Part shown: piece by piece, positions 27,081 through 38,969 of the stretch
Position numbering within the stretch: the first letter of the stretch is position 1
Layout of the letters: the number at the start of each line of letters is the position of its first letter
Notes under the pieces: model-generated
What the model was told of the DNA's origin: nothing
Database searches by the model: none
Seen by the model: the letters and a program-made list of their open reading frames with translations, nothing else
Made by a program: the position numbers and the translations under genes
Assembly: GCA_017454485.1 (NCBI GenBank)
Contig: JAFTCX010000062.1
Coordinates: forward strand, 1-64,000
From: Clostridia bacterium
GTDB lineage: Bacteria; Bacillota; Clostridia; Oscillospirales; Acutalibacteraceae
DNA length: 64,000 bases
Direction of reading: 5' to 3'

Positions 27081-27818
27081 ATGCAGGAAAACGAAGAACT
27101 GATCGTCGGCAGAAACGCGGTGCTGGAAGCGCTCAAAAGCGGGCGCGAAATCAACAGCCTGCTTGTTGCAAAAGGGGAGCGCAACGGCTCGATCGGCAGA
27201 ATTTTGGCCGACTGCCGCGAAAAGAAGATCGTCATCAAGGAAGTGGATAAGCGCAAGCTCGATTTCCTTTGCGGACAGGGCAACCACCAGGGCGTTGCGG
27301 CCTATGCCGCCGCGCATACTTATGCCGAACTGGACGATCTGTTTGCCCTTGCCGAAGAAAGAGGCGAACCGCCGTTTTTGATTTTGTGCGACGATATCGA
27401 GGATCCGCACAATCTCGGCGCAATCATCCGCACGGCCGAGGCGGCTGGTGCACACGGCGTCATCATTCCGAAACGGCACGGCGCGGCGCTGACCTGGGCG
27501 GTGGCAAAGGCGGCTGCGGGCGCGCTGGAATATGTGCCGGTCGTGCGTGTAACGAACCTTGCCGCAACCGCCGAAACGCTCAAGGAGCGCGGCTTGTGGC
27601 TCTATAGCGCAGACATGGACGGCAAGCCCTGGTGCGAAACGTCGTTTTCCGGCGCGGTGGGGCTGATCATCGGCGCGGAGGGGCGCGGCGTGAGCCGGCT
27701 GATGCGCGAAAAAAGCGATTTTATCGTCTCGCTGCCGATGAAGGGCAAGATCAATTCGCTCAACGCCTCCGTGGCGGCGGGCATTCTGATGTATGAAATC
27801 GCGCGGCAGCGCGGCTGA
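27081..27818 (+). CDS. rlmB: 23S rRNA 2'-O-ribose methyltransferase, RlmB/TrmH (SPOUT) family
   Basis: 245 residues from the ATG at 27081 (AAGGAG site), beginning the VGRNAVLEAL substrate-binding domain. SPOUT knot motifs DDIEDPHNLGAIIRTAEAAGAHGVI, LIIGAEGRGVS and LPMKGKINSLNASVAAGI are complete. Modifies 23S rRNA (G2251 in the E. coli enzyme). First of a run of plus-strand genes. Confidence 0.9.
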   Translation: MQENEELIVGRNAVLEALKSGREINSLLVAKGERNGSIGRILADCREKKIVIKEVDKRKLDFLCGQGNHQGVAAYAAAHTYAELDDLFALAEERGEPPFLILCDDIEDPHNLGAIIRTAEAAGAHGVIIPKRHGAALTWAVAKAAAGALEYVPVVRVTNLAATAETLKERGLWLYSADMDGKPWCETSFSGAVGLIIGAEGRGVSRLMREKSDFIVSLPMKGKINSLNASVAAGILMYEIARQRG

Positions 27819-27877
27819 TAAAAAGCGGAACCTTTTTGATTTGATGCAGAAAGATAAGACAGAGTGAGGAAGAATTT

Positions 27878-30205
27878 ATGGACGATTTAAAACTGGAAGC
27901 TGAACACGGCGCCGAAGCTGCTGCGCCGAGCATGGACGACATCAACGCGCTTTTGGCAAAAGCCGGTCTTTCCCCCATCGGTGAGGACGGCACGGATCCC
28001 CCGTCTGCCCCTGCGGCGCCCGCTGCGGAAAAAACGCGCCATTTTGCGCTGCCGAAGGAAGAGACGCAGACTGCCGCGCAGCAGGAAAAAACGCGTGTGA
28101 TCCCAACGCAGCCGAAAACTGCGCCTGCAGCGGAAAAGGCGGAAAAAGGCGAAAAGAAAAACGACAGCCAGCTTTTGCTGGACGGCTTTGACGACGCGGA
28201 AGGCCCGCGCCATGTCAGCGAAGCGGAGGTGGAAGCGCATTTGCGCCACAGCCGCAGAAACCTTGTGGAAAACTTCCGTGTGCTTTCCACCGAGGAGGAC
28301 GACCAGACGCTGCTTGAAAAAGAGACGGCCGGCGACGGCGCGAACAGTGTGTTCGATTCGCTCGACGTCAAGCAGGGCGAGCCGCTCTTTGACGCGGTTG
28401 CGCAGGCAAAAAAAGAAAAAAAGACAGCGCGGCGCATCTATTTTGACCGCACAAAGCTCACGCAGCATCTCACGCCGCAAGAGGAGCAGCAGCAGTTCGC
28501 CGACATCAAATCGCGGCGGGATGCGCTTGCAAAGGATAAGAAAAAGACCAAGGTCACTTTGATCGCGCAAGCGGCGTGCTTTGCCGCGTCGCTGCTGCTG
28601 ATGATCTGTGCGTCCTTTTATCTGCCCGGCGGCGCACTGGAGTTTTTGTTCGGCCACGGCGCACGTCCGTTCACGCTTTGCAATCTTTGTCTTGTGTTGA
28701 TCGCGGCGGGATTTTCCATTCAAACGGTCTTTTCCGCTGTGCGCGATATCAAAAGTCGCAGAGTGACGTCTGCGGTCTGCGTGAGTGTCCTTGCGGCGCT
28801 GAGCGTACTGCATAGCATCTGGATGCTCATTTCGTCGATGGATGAGAGCACGGGCTATATCAGCTTTGCCGTCTGCGGCATTTTTGCGCTGCTTGTGCAG
28901 ACGGCCGCGCACTTCATCGGCACGGTGACCGAAGACAACGATCTGACCGTGGTGCAAAACAGCGAAACGCTCACCGCGCTGCAAAGCGTGCAGCACGCGG
29001 CGGACGCGGCATCGCTCGGCCACGGGATCAGCACCAAGAAAACGCCCAACATCTTTTACGCCTCGCCCGTCAGCGGCAGCGAGCGCGTGATGCCTGTGCC
29101 GAAGGAATCGCTGCATGAGACGACCTATCTTTACGGCACGCTGATCGCCGCAGGGCTCAGCTTCCTGTTTGCGCTGGTGCGCGCCATCAGCGAGCGCAGC
29201 GCGGCGATGTTCATCAACGCGTTCGTCTCCTGCGCATTTTTGTGCGTGCCGTTCATGCGGCTGCTGCTCACGGCGGTTTTGAAAACAAGAAACGACGCCG
29301 CGCTTTCCACAAGCGGCGTTGTGGTCGGTTCGCTTGAGGCGGCCGGAGAACTTGCCGATGCAGACGCTGTTGTGGCGGAAGGCGCGGACCTGTTTGACGC
29401 AAAGGTGTCGAACTTCCGTGCGGTGCCCGGCGGACGGATGAGCAAGCAGGACGCTGCAATTTATGCGGCGGCCGCGCTGCAGGACAGCAAAAGCCTGCTG
29501 GCGCCCTCGTTTGCGTCCCTTGCCGAAGAGCTTGACCGCCGCATTCCGCTGGCGGAGGATCTGCAATATGAAGAAAAACTCGGCTACGGCTGCTGGGTGG
29601 CCGGTCGCCGTGTGCTGATCGGCAAACGCGAAATGCTTGTGCAGCACAGCGTGCCTGCGCCGAGCGCCGAAGAGGAAAAAGCCTATGCGGGCAAACGCGA
29701 AGTGCTCTATGTCGCCGTGGAGGGCATCGTGGCTGCGACCTTCACGGTCAACTACCGTGTGCGGCCGGAAGCCAGACGCGCCGCGCGGGTATTCGATAAA
29801 GCCGGCATCGTGCTGATGCTCTCGTCCGGCGATCCGAGCTTGAGCGAGGAATTCGTTGCGCAAAAGCTTGCACTGGGCGTGGCGGCGATCAAGCTGATGA
29901 GCACAAAGAACACACAGCTTGTTGACGAGCTGCGGCAGTCCGACACCGACGCGCCGGCACGCGCGCTGGTCAGCAGCGGCAAGCACCGCCATCTGCTGCT
30001 TTTGGTGAGCGCGGCGCACCGCTTGTTTGAAGCGGACAAACTCGGCGGTATCGTGCAGACGGCGGGGCAGGGGTTCTGCTTTGTGCTGCTGCTGCTGTGC
30101 GTGATCTTCAAGATCTCCTCGTTCTTTATGCCGCTGACGGTCATCTTCCTGCAGCTTCTGTGGAGCTTTGCGGCCTATTACGTCGGCACGAGACGCATGA
30201 AATAA
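27878..30205 (+). CDS. Degenerate P1-type ATPase-like membrane protein (probable pseudoenzyme)
   Basis: 775 residues. Residues 1-220 are a charged, Ala/Glu-rich cytoplasmic region. Membrane segments fall near 226-250, 265-285, 298-320, 327-350, 417-438, 443-468, 730-750 and 752-770, the P1B layout. The cytoplasmic region aligns by pattern to P-type ATPase P and N domains: GVVVGSLEAAGELADADAVV before the phosphorylation site, CWVAGRRVLIGKRE at 572-585, VLYVAVEG at 609-616 and GIVLMLSSGDP at 643-653. The DKTGT phospho-site is replaced by EGADLFD (501-507) and no GDGxND hinge exists. It should not pump; a scaffold or regulatory role is inference. Confidence 0.65.
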   Translation: MDDLKLEAEHGAEAAAPSMDDINALLAKAGLSPIGEDGTDPPSAPAAPAAEKTRHFALPKEETQTAAQQEKTRVIPTQPKTAPAAEKAEKGEKKNDSQLLLDGFDDAEGPRHVSEAEVEAHLRHSRRNLVENFRVLSTEEDDQTLLEKETAGDGANSVFDSLDVKQGEPLFDAVAQAKKEKKTARRIYFDRTKLTQHLTPQEEQQQFADIKSRRDALAKDKKKTKVTLIAQAACFAASLLLMICASFYLPGGALEFLFGHGARPFTLCNLCLVLIAAGFSIQTVFSAVRDIKSRRVTSAVCVSVLAALSVLHSIWMLISSMDESTGYISFAVCGIFALLVQTAAHFIGTVTEDNDLTVVQNSETLTALQSVQHAADAASLGHGISTKKTPNIFYASPVSGSERVMPVPKESLHETTYLYGTLIAAGLSFLFALVRAISERSAAMFINAFVSCAFLCVPFMRLLLTAVLKTRNDAALSTSGVVVGSLEAAGELADADAVVAEGADLFDAKVSNFRAVPGGRMSKQDAAIYAAAALQDSKSLLAPSFASLAEELDRRIPLAEDLQYEEKLGYGCWVAGRRVLIGKREMLVQHSVPAPSAEEEKAYAGKREVLYVAVEGIVAATFTVNYRVRPEARRAARVFDKAGIVLMLSSGDPSLSEEFVAQKLALGVAAIKLMSTKNTQLVDELRQSDTDAPARALVSSGKHRHLLLLVSAAHRLFEADKLGGIVQTAGQGFCFVLLLLCVIFKISSFFMPLTVIFLQLLWSFAAYYVGTRRMK

Positions 30206-30231
30206 CATTTTATCTGCAAAGGAGTTTCAAT

Positions 30232-30933
30232 ATGGAAAACATCATTACCGTGGAGAATCTGAAAAAGTCCTACGGACGCCATGTGGTGCTGGACGGCGTT
30301 TCCTTCTCCGCCGAACACGGACAGATCATCGGTCTGCTCGGCCCGAACGGCTGCGGCAAGACCACGCTGATCAAAATTCTGACCGGGCTGATCAAAGACC
30401 AGACCGGCGTGGTGCGCATCAACAACGAGGAGCCGGGCGCTTATACGAAAAGCGTGATCGCCTATTTGCCGGAAAAGACCTATCTGCCCGGCTGGATGCG
30501 TCCGATCGACGCGATCAATTATTTCGCGGACTTTTACAAGGATTTCGACAAAGAAAAGGCGATGCAGATGATCTCGCGCTTCGGCCTTGACGCAAAGCAG
30601 CGCACCAAAACGATGTCCAAGGGGCAGCAGGAAAAGCTGCGGCTGGCGCTCGTTTTGTGCCGCAACGCTGAGCTGTATATCCTTGACGAGCCGCTCGGCG
30701 GTGTGGACCCTGCGGCGCGCGCAAAAATTTTGGAGCTCATTATGGAGAACCACGCCGAAAATGCGACGGTGCTGATCTCCACCCATCTGATCTCCGACGT
30801 GGAATATATCTTTGACCGCGTGCTGATGATCAAGGAGGGGCATGTGATCGTGGATTCCCACGTCAACGCCCTGCGAGAAAACGGAAAAACCGTGGAAGAA
30901 GTGTTCAAGGAGGTCTTCAGCTATGCTTGGTAA
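30232..30933 (+). CDS. ABC transporter ATP-binding protein
   Basis: 233 residues from the ATG at 30232 (AAAGGAG site). Walker A GPNGCGKTT near 38-46, Walker B LYILDEP and the STHL switch are intact. The signature loop reads MSKGQQEKL rather than LSGGQ, as in the CcmA-like exporters. It overlaps the permease gene by 11 bp. Together they form a two-gene ABC-2 type exporter of unknown substrate. Confidence 0.88.
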   Translation: MENIITVENLKKSYGRHVVLDGVSFSAEHGQIIGLLGPNGCGKTTLIKILTGLIKDQTGVVRINNEEPGAYTKSVIAYLPEKTYLPGWMRPIDAINYFADFYKDFDKEKAMQMISRFGLDAKQRTKTMSKGQQEKLRLALVLCRNAELYILDEPLGGVDPAARAKILELIMENHAENATVLISTHLISDVEYIFDRVLMIKEGHVIVDSHVNALRENGKTVEEVFKEVFSYAW

Positions 30934-31747
30934 GCTGCTCAAAAACGAACTGAAACATTCCGGCCGCTATGTTGCGACCATCTATGCCGTGACAGCCGCC
31001 GTGATTGCGTTCATGGCCATCGGCATTCTGACAAAGATCACCTGGATCGGCGTGCTGTGCTCGGTCTTGCTGAACTTTGTCGCCATCGGCGTGCTGCTGA
31101 TCACCCTGATCTCCGTGGTCAAAAACTTTTACGATACGCTTTACGGCGCGCAGGGCTATCTGTCCTTCACCCTGCCGGTCAAATGCTCGTCCCTTTTGCT
31201 TTCCAAGGTGCTCATCTCCTTTTTCTGGATCATCCTGAGCTATTTGATCGCCGGCCTTTGCGTTGTGATGGTCGGTCTGAACGCCAAAGCGCAGGCGGGC
31301 GAGCAGATTTCGGGGCTGTTCGATATGCTGGACGTGTCGGGCCTGCGTGAAATGATTCCATCCGGTGCAACGATCACAGAGGTCATCGTGCTGCTTGTGG
31401 TGTTTGTGCTGCTGCACATTCTCACCCTTGTGGGCTTCATCTATTTTTCCGTCACAATCGCCAATACCCGCCCGCTGCAGGCGCATCCGCTGCTGTTCGG
31501 GCTGCTGACCTTCCTCGGCTCCTACGGCGTCGGCTATGCCATTTCCGGCAAGCTGACCTATTCGCTGCCGCTTTCGATCTATGTTTCAACGGAAAAGATC
31601 GGGCTTGTCTTTGAAAAAATGGGCGCCGACAGCGAAGAATATCTGTTTGCCTTTGGCATCGGCGGAACGGTTTTCATTGCGCTCATGGCGCTGGGTCTGC
31701 TGTTTTTGACCGGATGGATCATGGAACACAAGGTCAATATCAAATAA
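30923..31747 (+). CDS. ABC transporter permease (ABC-2-like)
   Basis: 274 residues with about six membrane segments (near 18-38, 45-65, 92-115, 150-172, 185-205, 240-265). The N-terminal MLGKLLKNELKHSGR and the GYLSFTLPVKCSSLLLSK loop are characteristic of bacitracin-exporter-like or ABC-2 permeases in Firmicutes. Partner of the preceding ATPase. Confidence 0.78.
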   Translation: MLGKLLKNELKHSGRYVATIYAVTAAVIAFMAIGILTKITWIGVLCSVLLNFVAIGVLLITLISVVKNFYDTLYGAQGYLSFTLPVKCSSLLLSKVLISFFWIILSYLIAGLCVVMVGLNAKAQAGEQISGLFDMLDVSGLREMIPSGATITEVIVLLVVFVLLHILTLVGFIYFSVTIANTRPLQAHPLLFGLLTFLGSYGVGYAISGKLTYSLPLSIYVSTEKIGLVFEKMGADSEEYLFAFGIGGTVFIALMALGLLFLTGWIMEHKVNIK

Positions 31748-34795
<3,048 letters not shown>

Positions 34796-34810
34796 CAGGA
34801 GAGTGACGAA

Positions 34811-34915
34811 ATGAAAAAACAAAAAAGCAACCCTGTCGCCGCCATCGGCGCGGTGACGACCCTCATCATTCTGCAATTCGCCATCCGACGCTGCATGAAA
34901 AAATACGGCAGATAA
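34811..34915 (+). CDS. 34-residue single-span membrane peptide
   Basis: Short ORF with a GGAGAGTGA ribosome binding site, starting 15 bp after lacZ and stopping 4 bp before rlmD. The peptide has a basic start (MKKQKSN), a hydrophobic stretch at about 9-24 and a basic end (RRCMKKYGR). No known family; the tight spacing and site favour a real gene. Confidence 0.5.
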   Translation: MKKQKSNPVAAIGAVTTLIILQFAIRRCMKKYGR

Positions 34916-34919
34916 CCGC

Positions 34920-36380
34920 ATGAACAAGGAAATCAACAAAACCAACAACAAAAAAGCGGGCAGAGGCAACGGCTGTCCGCTTTATAAAAAGTGCGGCGGC
35001 TGCCAGCTGCAGAACATGAGCTATGACGAGCAGCTTTCCTTCAAACAGGCAAAGTGCATCCGCCACCTCAAGCGCTTCGGCCATGTGGAAGAGATCCTCG
35101 GCATGGCGCGGCCGCTGCATTACCGGAACAAGGTGCAGGCGGCGTTCGGCGTCACGCGAGGGGGCAAGATCATTTCCGGCGTTTATCAGTCTGCGAGCCA
35201 CCGCATCGTCTGTGTGGACGACTGTTTGCTGGAAGACGAGACGGCGGACAGAATCATCGTTTCGATCCGCGCGCTGCTGCCGCAGTTCAAGCTGCGCCCC
35301 TATGACGAGGACAAGGGTACGGGCTTTTTGCGCCATGTGCTGGTGCGGCGCGGCTTTGCAACGGGTGAGGTGATGGTCGTGCTTGTCACGCCGAGTGCGC
35401 TGTTTCCGGGCAAAAAGGCGTTTTTGAAGCAGCTTTTGCATCTGCACCCCGAGATCACGACGGTCATCCAAAGCATCAACGGCGCAAAAACGAGTCTTGT
35501 GCTCGGCAAACAGGAGATCACGCTCTTCGGCAAGGGCTTTATCGAAGACGTGCTGTGCAATCGGCGCTTTCGCATTTCGGCACGCTCGTTTTATCAGATC
35601 AATCCCGTGCAGACCGAGGTGCTTTACAATCAGGCGATGGAGTTTGCCGCGCTGACGGGCGAAGAGACGGTGTTGGACGCCTATTGCGGAATCGGGACGA
35701 TCGGTCTGGTTGCCGCAGAAAAAGCGAAGCGGGTGATCGGCGTGGAGCTGAACGCGGACGCGGTGCGCGACGCGAAACAGAACGCGAAGCTGAACGGCAT
35801 TTCCAACGCAAGCTTCCTGTGTGCCGACGCGGGCAAATTTATGACCGAGGCGGCGCAGGAGCACGCGCAGGTGGACGTGGTGTTCATGGACCCGCCCCGT
35901 GCCGGCAGCGACCTTGCATTTCTGCGCTCGCTGGTGACGCTTGGGGCGAAAAAGATCGTTTACATCTCCTGCAACGTGGAAACACAGGCGCGCGACCTCG
36001 GCTTTCTTGTCAAAAACGGCTACACGGTCAAAAAAATCCAGCCGGTGGATATGTTCCCGCATACGGGACATGTCGAGTGCGTTGTTTTGTTGTCCCAACG
36101 CCGGGCGACCGAACATATCGACATCAAACTCGATCTCACTGATCTTGATTTGACCGCCGCTGAAACAAAGCCGACCTATGACGACATCAAGGCGTATGTG
36201 CTGAAAACATACGGGCTTAAGGTTTCAACGCTATACATATCACAGGTGAAACGGAAACTCGGCTTGGAGGTCGGGGAAGCATATTGCAAACCGAAATCAG
36301 ACAAATATAAAACGCCGCAATGCCCGGAGGAAAAGGAGCAGGCGATTGTGGCGGCGTTGAGATATTTCAAAATGATATAA
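34920..36380 (+). CDS. rlmD: 23S rRNA (uracil-5-)-methyltransferase RlmD with an element-derived C-terminal tail
   Basis: 486 residues. N-terminal iron-sulfur cysteines (CPLYKKCGGCQ), methyltransferase motif DAYCGIGTIG, DPPRAG and catalytic Cys in YISCN are intact. The normal family end, HVECVV, is reached at residue 384-389; residues about 390-486 are an extra tail (DLTDLDLTAAE..., YISQVKRKLGLEVGE..., ALRYFKMI) seen on RumA-type proteins next to mobile elements. The codons for HVEC are the inferred left junction of the IME, so the tail would be encoded by the element and restores an intact reading frame. Confidence 0.85.
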   Translation: MNKEINKTNNKKAGRGNGCPLYKKCGGCQLQNMSYDEQLSFKQAKCIRHLKRFGHVEEILGMARPLHYRNKVQAAFGVTRGGKIISGVYQSASHRIVCVDDCLLEDETADRIIVSIRALLPQFKLRPYDEDKGTGFLRHVLVRRGFATGEVMVVLVTPSALFPGKKAFLKQLLHLHPEITTVIQSINGAKTSLVLGKQEITLFGKGFIEDVLCNRRFRISARSFYQINPVQTEVLYNQAMEFAALTGEETVLDAYCGIGTIGLVAAEKAKRVIGVELNADAVRDAKQNAKLNGISNASFLCADAGKFMTEAAQEHAQVDVVFMDPPRAGSDLAFLRSLVTLGAKKIVYISCNVETQARDLGFLVKNGYTVKKIQPVDMFPHTGHVECVVLLSQRRATEHIDIKLDLTDLDLTAAETKPTYDDIKAYVLKTYGLKVSTLYISQVKRKLGLEVGEAYCKPKSDKYKTPQCPEEKEQAIVAALRYFKMI

Positions 36381-36395
36381 TTCGCACATTCGACA

Positions 36396-36442
36396 AACCT
36401 CCTTGCTTTTGGTACAATCAAGCTACCAAATTCAAGGAGGTT
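36396..36442 (+). promoter_or_regulatory. Hairpin that sequesters the tnpV ribosome binding site
   Basis: AACCTCCTTG (36396-36405) pairs with CAAGGAGGTT (36433-36442), and inside it TTTGGTA (36408-36414) pairs with TACCAAA (36424-36430). The outer 3' arm contains the Shine-Dalgarno AAGGAGG of tnpV, so the fold would block translation. Confidence 0.6.
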
Positions 36443-36448
36443 GTTTTT

Positions 36449-36826
36449 ATGAAAAAACACATTTATGATGAGAAAAACGGGCTTCACTACACGCTGCACG
36501 GCGATGTTTACTTGCCGGATTTGGTTTACTCCAACCACGAGTACCCGCCCCTCGGCAAATACGGCAGGATGCGCAAGACTTATCTGCAGGAACACCACAA
36601 GGCGTCGTTCAGCAAGATGCTGCTGCGCGACGAGTTGTGGCCGCATCTACTGGAAGTCGACGAACAGTCGCATGAAATGATGGATACCATTGTGGAACGG
36701 ATGAAGCAGGAATGCGGCATCACGGAACAGCTCAAAGCTGATGACTGGTGGCGATGGGTACAGGAAATGGGCAACATTCGGAATGCAGCGGAAGAATATG
36801 TCCTTCGGGAGATCGTTTTCCAGTAA
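36449..36826 (+). CDS. tnpV: TnpV-like transposon protein
   Basis: 125 residues from the ATG at 36449. The pattern YLPDL...LGKYGRMRKTYLQEH, LLLRDELWPHL and a C-terminal AEEYVLREIVFQ matches TnpV proteins of Tn4451-type and related elements. The biochemical role of TnpV is unsettled. Its position next to the left junction supports the element call. Translation is probably controlled by the upstream hairpin. Confidence 0.75.
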   Translation: MKKHIYDEKNGLHYTLHGDVYLPDLVYSNHEYPPLGKYGRMRKTYLQEHHKASFSKMLLRDELWPHLLEVDEQSHEMMDTIVERMKQECGITEQLKADDWWRWVQEMGNIRNAAEEYVLREIVFQ

Positions 36827-36901
36827 ACCCTTTTAAATAGAATGCAGCAACCAGTAATTAGCATGTATTCATTCTCTTTATGGTGATTATCTAAACATAG
36901 A

Positions 36902-38122
36902 TTAATCTATATATTCCAAAACCGACTTTGAATTCTTCAATCTTTCTATAGCTACTGTATAATCATTCTGATAATCGACTAATTGTTCTTTGGTTAAAAA
37001 ATACATAGTCGACATAAACGATTGTTTCGACTTGTTTTCGTCTCTAAATTCCACCTCAATTTCGTCCCCATTAATTCTATAATCAAGTAAGCACACATTA
37101 AAGATACCTACGAAACTACACAAATCAAAAGACTGGCCAAATAATTGAATATTGGATTCTGTGTTATAAGTGAACTCAACTGGTTTATTTATCACTTCTT
37201 TCATACCAACTTCATGGATTTCTTCGATTTGGCCTCGAAATCCGTTTATGCGCCCAACATTTCTGGTTGGTGTCTTATTTATCAAGCTTTGGAATAATTG
37301 CTCAATTAAGAATACATCCTCTTCTGAAACATCATCAACTGGCGGAACAAACTGTAAGTTTAATACTCTTTCCAACTCAAGAACCTTTTCCCAAAAATGT
37401 ATGTTCTTTTCATCAGGCATTTTTTCAGGCAGAGTTTCACTTACAGGGACAATCTGTCCGTCAATAAAGGCAGTTCCGTTAAAAAAACTATAAAACAGGG
37501 ATAAACATTCAACTAATTCTTGAACAGTTTGAACACAACCTAAGTTATATGCAATGGTAACATTTGAAATATGTGTTTTTGTATCGATAGAAAGACGCAA
37601 TACTAAAGGCTTATCCTTTTCGCTCTCTGCTTTAATAACATGAATACTATTATTAGGGACCCTTGACAGTCTTAAGATCATTTCATATTTGTCGTTTTTT
37701 AGATGCATTGGCACTGGGTCTGGAAATGGAACAGGCTTAATAAAAAAATGATTTTTTGAATTATCTGAGTTTCCGCAAGGATTAATCATCATCTGGTCGA
37801 GCCCGATTGTCTTTTGGTTGAACGTAATTGTTTCGCCATCTTGTGCAACGATACGCAACGGCTGTTGAGAATTGTTCATTAGAAAAATAGCATCTTGAAA
37901 AGTCGCGTTTTCTCCTAATACCTTTTTTTGTTCAGGCGATGGTGCAAACGCGATTTTTCCAATCCGTGTTTCATTAGAATTCTCGCCCTTGGCAACCAGA
38001 AACCCATCTTCTTCCTCATAGATTAATCCCTCAGGCAGTTGATTACTATAATAGTCAACAAGTGGTCTGGGAATAGAAATACCAGAATCATTATGAAAAA
38101 CATTGTCAAAATCAACAAACAT
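36902..38122 (-). CDS. Uncharacterised protein, possible AbiGii-like toxin partner
   Basis: 406 residues from the ATG at 38122, which shares one base with the stop of the AbiGi-like gene (TGATG). No signal peptide or membrane helix. I see no catalytic motif by eye. Length and position beside an AbiGi-like gene match the AbiG abortive-infection pair of Lactococcus (AbiGii is about 400 residues), but direct similarity could not be tested. Base composition is AT-rich compared with the chromosome, as for its operon neighbours. Last gene of the cargo operon. Confidence 0.4.
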   Translation of the reverse strand: MFVDFDNVFHNDSGISIPRPLVDYYSNQLPEGLIYEEEDGFLVAKGENSNETRIGKIAFAPSPEQKKVLGENATFQDAIFLMNNSQQPLRIVAQDGETITFNQKTIGLDQMMINPCGNSDNSKNHFFIKPVPFPDPVPMHLKNDKYEMILRLSRVPNNSIHVIKAESEKDKPLVLRLSIDTKTHISNVTIAYNLGCVQTVQELVECLSLFYSFFNGTAFIDGQIVPVSETLPEKMPDEKNIHFWEKVLELERVLNLQFVPPVDDVSEEDVFLIEQLFQSLINKTPTRNVGRINGFRGQIEEIHEVGMKEVINKPVEFTYNTESNIQLFGQSFDLCSFVGIFNVCLLDYRINGDEIEVEFRDENKSKQSFMSTMYFLTKEQLVDYQNDYTVAIERLKNSKSVLEYID

Positions 38123-38961
38123 CAAAAATCACCCCTGGAGTCTTCCCACACAATTATCTTTCTTATCAACTTTTGTTTTTTAAAATTATCAATTTGGAAG
38201 CCATTAATTGATTCAATTAACGAATCTAGATCGGAAGCTTGCTTTACAATAATATACTTTATATCCGAGTATTCAAAGTTAAGTGAAATTGCTGAATTTC
38301 CACTCATTGAGTTACTCCAGCTAATTAAAGCCGACGGATGAGATAGTCCGTTGTTGATAAAAACTTGTTGATACCCTTCTGCTGTTACCTTTGGAATAAA
38401 GCGCCACTCGCTCTCATCAGTAAAGCACTTTTCCTTTTCTAACACCGTATCGTTTTCTTCTTTTTTTGCCAACCCTGAATATGGCTTTGAATACATCAAA
38501 TGATGGAGCAAATAGTTCTTTGCCTCGCTTTCAAACGTTGTTTGATCATCCGTGCGAAGACTAATTGCAGAAGAGAATGTTGAAGAGAGATCTTTGGCCA
38601 AAGCAGACTCTGCATTAATGTAATGAACCGGTTGTATTCCTGTTTTTATTCCCCAAGCCTTCGGGAAGGCTATCCCATAATAACCATACCACTCCAAGTG
38701 CTCACTGATTTTATGTAAATTGATATCACAGAAACACTTCATTGGTATCGTTATCGATTGCAGATTCTCAATCTTCAAATACTCAACATTTTCGGTGTTA
38801 TACCTCGGGGATAGCATTTTATTCTTTAACGCATCAATAAGGTATTCGAGCTTCTTCGAAAAATTAAAAAGAGTATCCGCCTGCGTAGTAGAGGGAATAT
38901 GATCATTCTCTACTTTTGGGTTAACTTTGCCAAGATTAATAGAAGTACTGTGATTTTCCAT
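38122..38961 (-). CDS. AbiGi-like abortive infection protein
   Basis: 279 residues, GAGGTAATAT site before the ATG. The early LFNFSKKLEYLIDALKN and PRYNTE stretches followed by IPMKCFCDINLHKISEHLEWYGYYGIAFPKAWG match the conserved core of the AbiGi family (PF10899). AbiGi is the antitoxin-side member of the AbiG phage-exclusion system. Coupled to the downstream 406-residue gene and 8 bp after the HhH/nuclease-like gene. Confidence 0.6.
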   Translation of the reverse strand: MENHSTSINLGKVNPKVENDHIPSTTQADTLFNFSKKLEYLIDALKNKMLSPRYNTENVEYLKIENLQSITIPMKCFCDINLHKISEHLEWYGYYGIAFPKAWGIKTGIQPVHYINAESALAKDLSSTFSSAISLRTDDQTTFESEAKNYLLHHLMYSKPYSGLAKKEENDTVLEKEKCFTDESEWRFIPKVTAEGYQQVFINNGLSHPSALISWSNSMSGNSAISLNFEYSDIKYIIVKQASDLDSLIESINGFQIDNFKKQKLIRKIIVWEDSRGDF

Positions 38962-38969
38962 ATATTACC

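Noticed and set aside
27887..30208. Very long minus-strand frame opposite the P-type ATPase-like gene
   Set aside because: It mirrors the coding strand, is His/Arg/Gln-rich and lacks an RBS.
36827..36901. Terminator or extra gene between tnpV and the AbiGii-like gene
   Set aside because: The 75-base convergent gap shows no clear stem with T-tract and no ORF.
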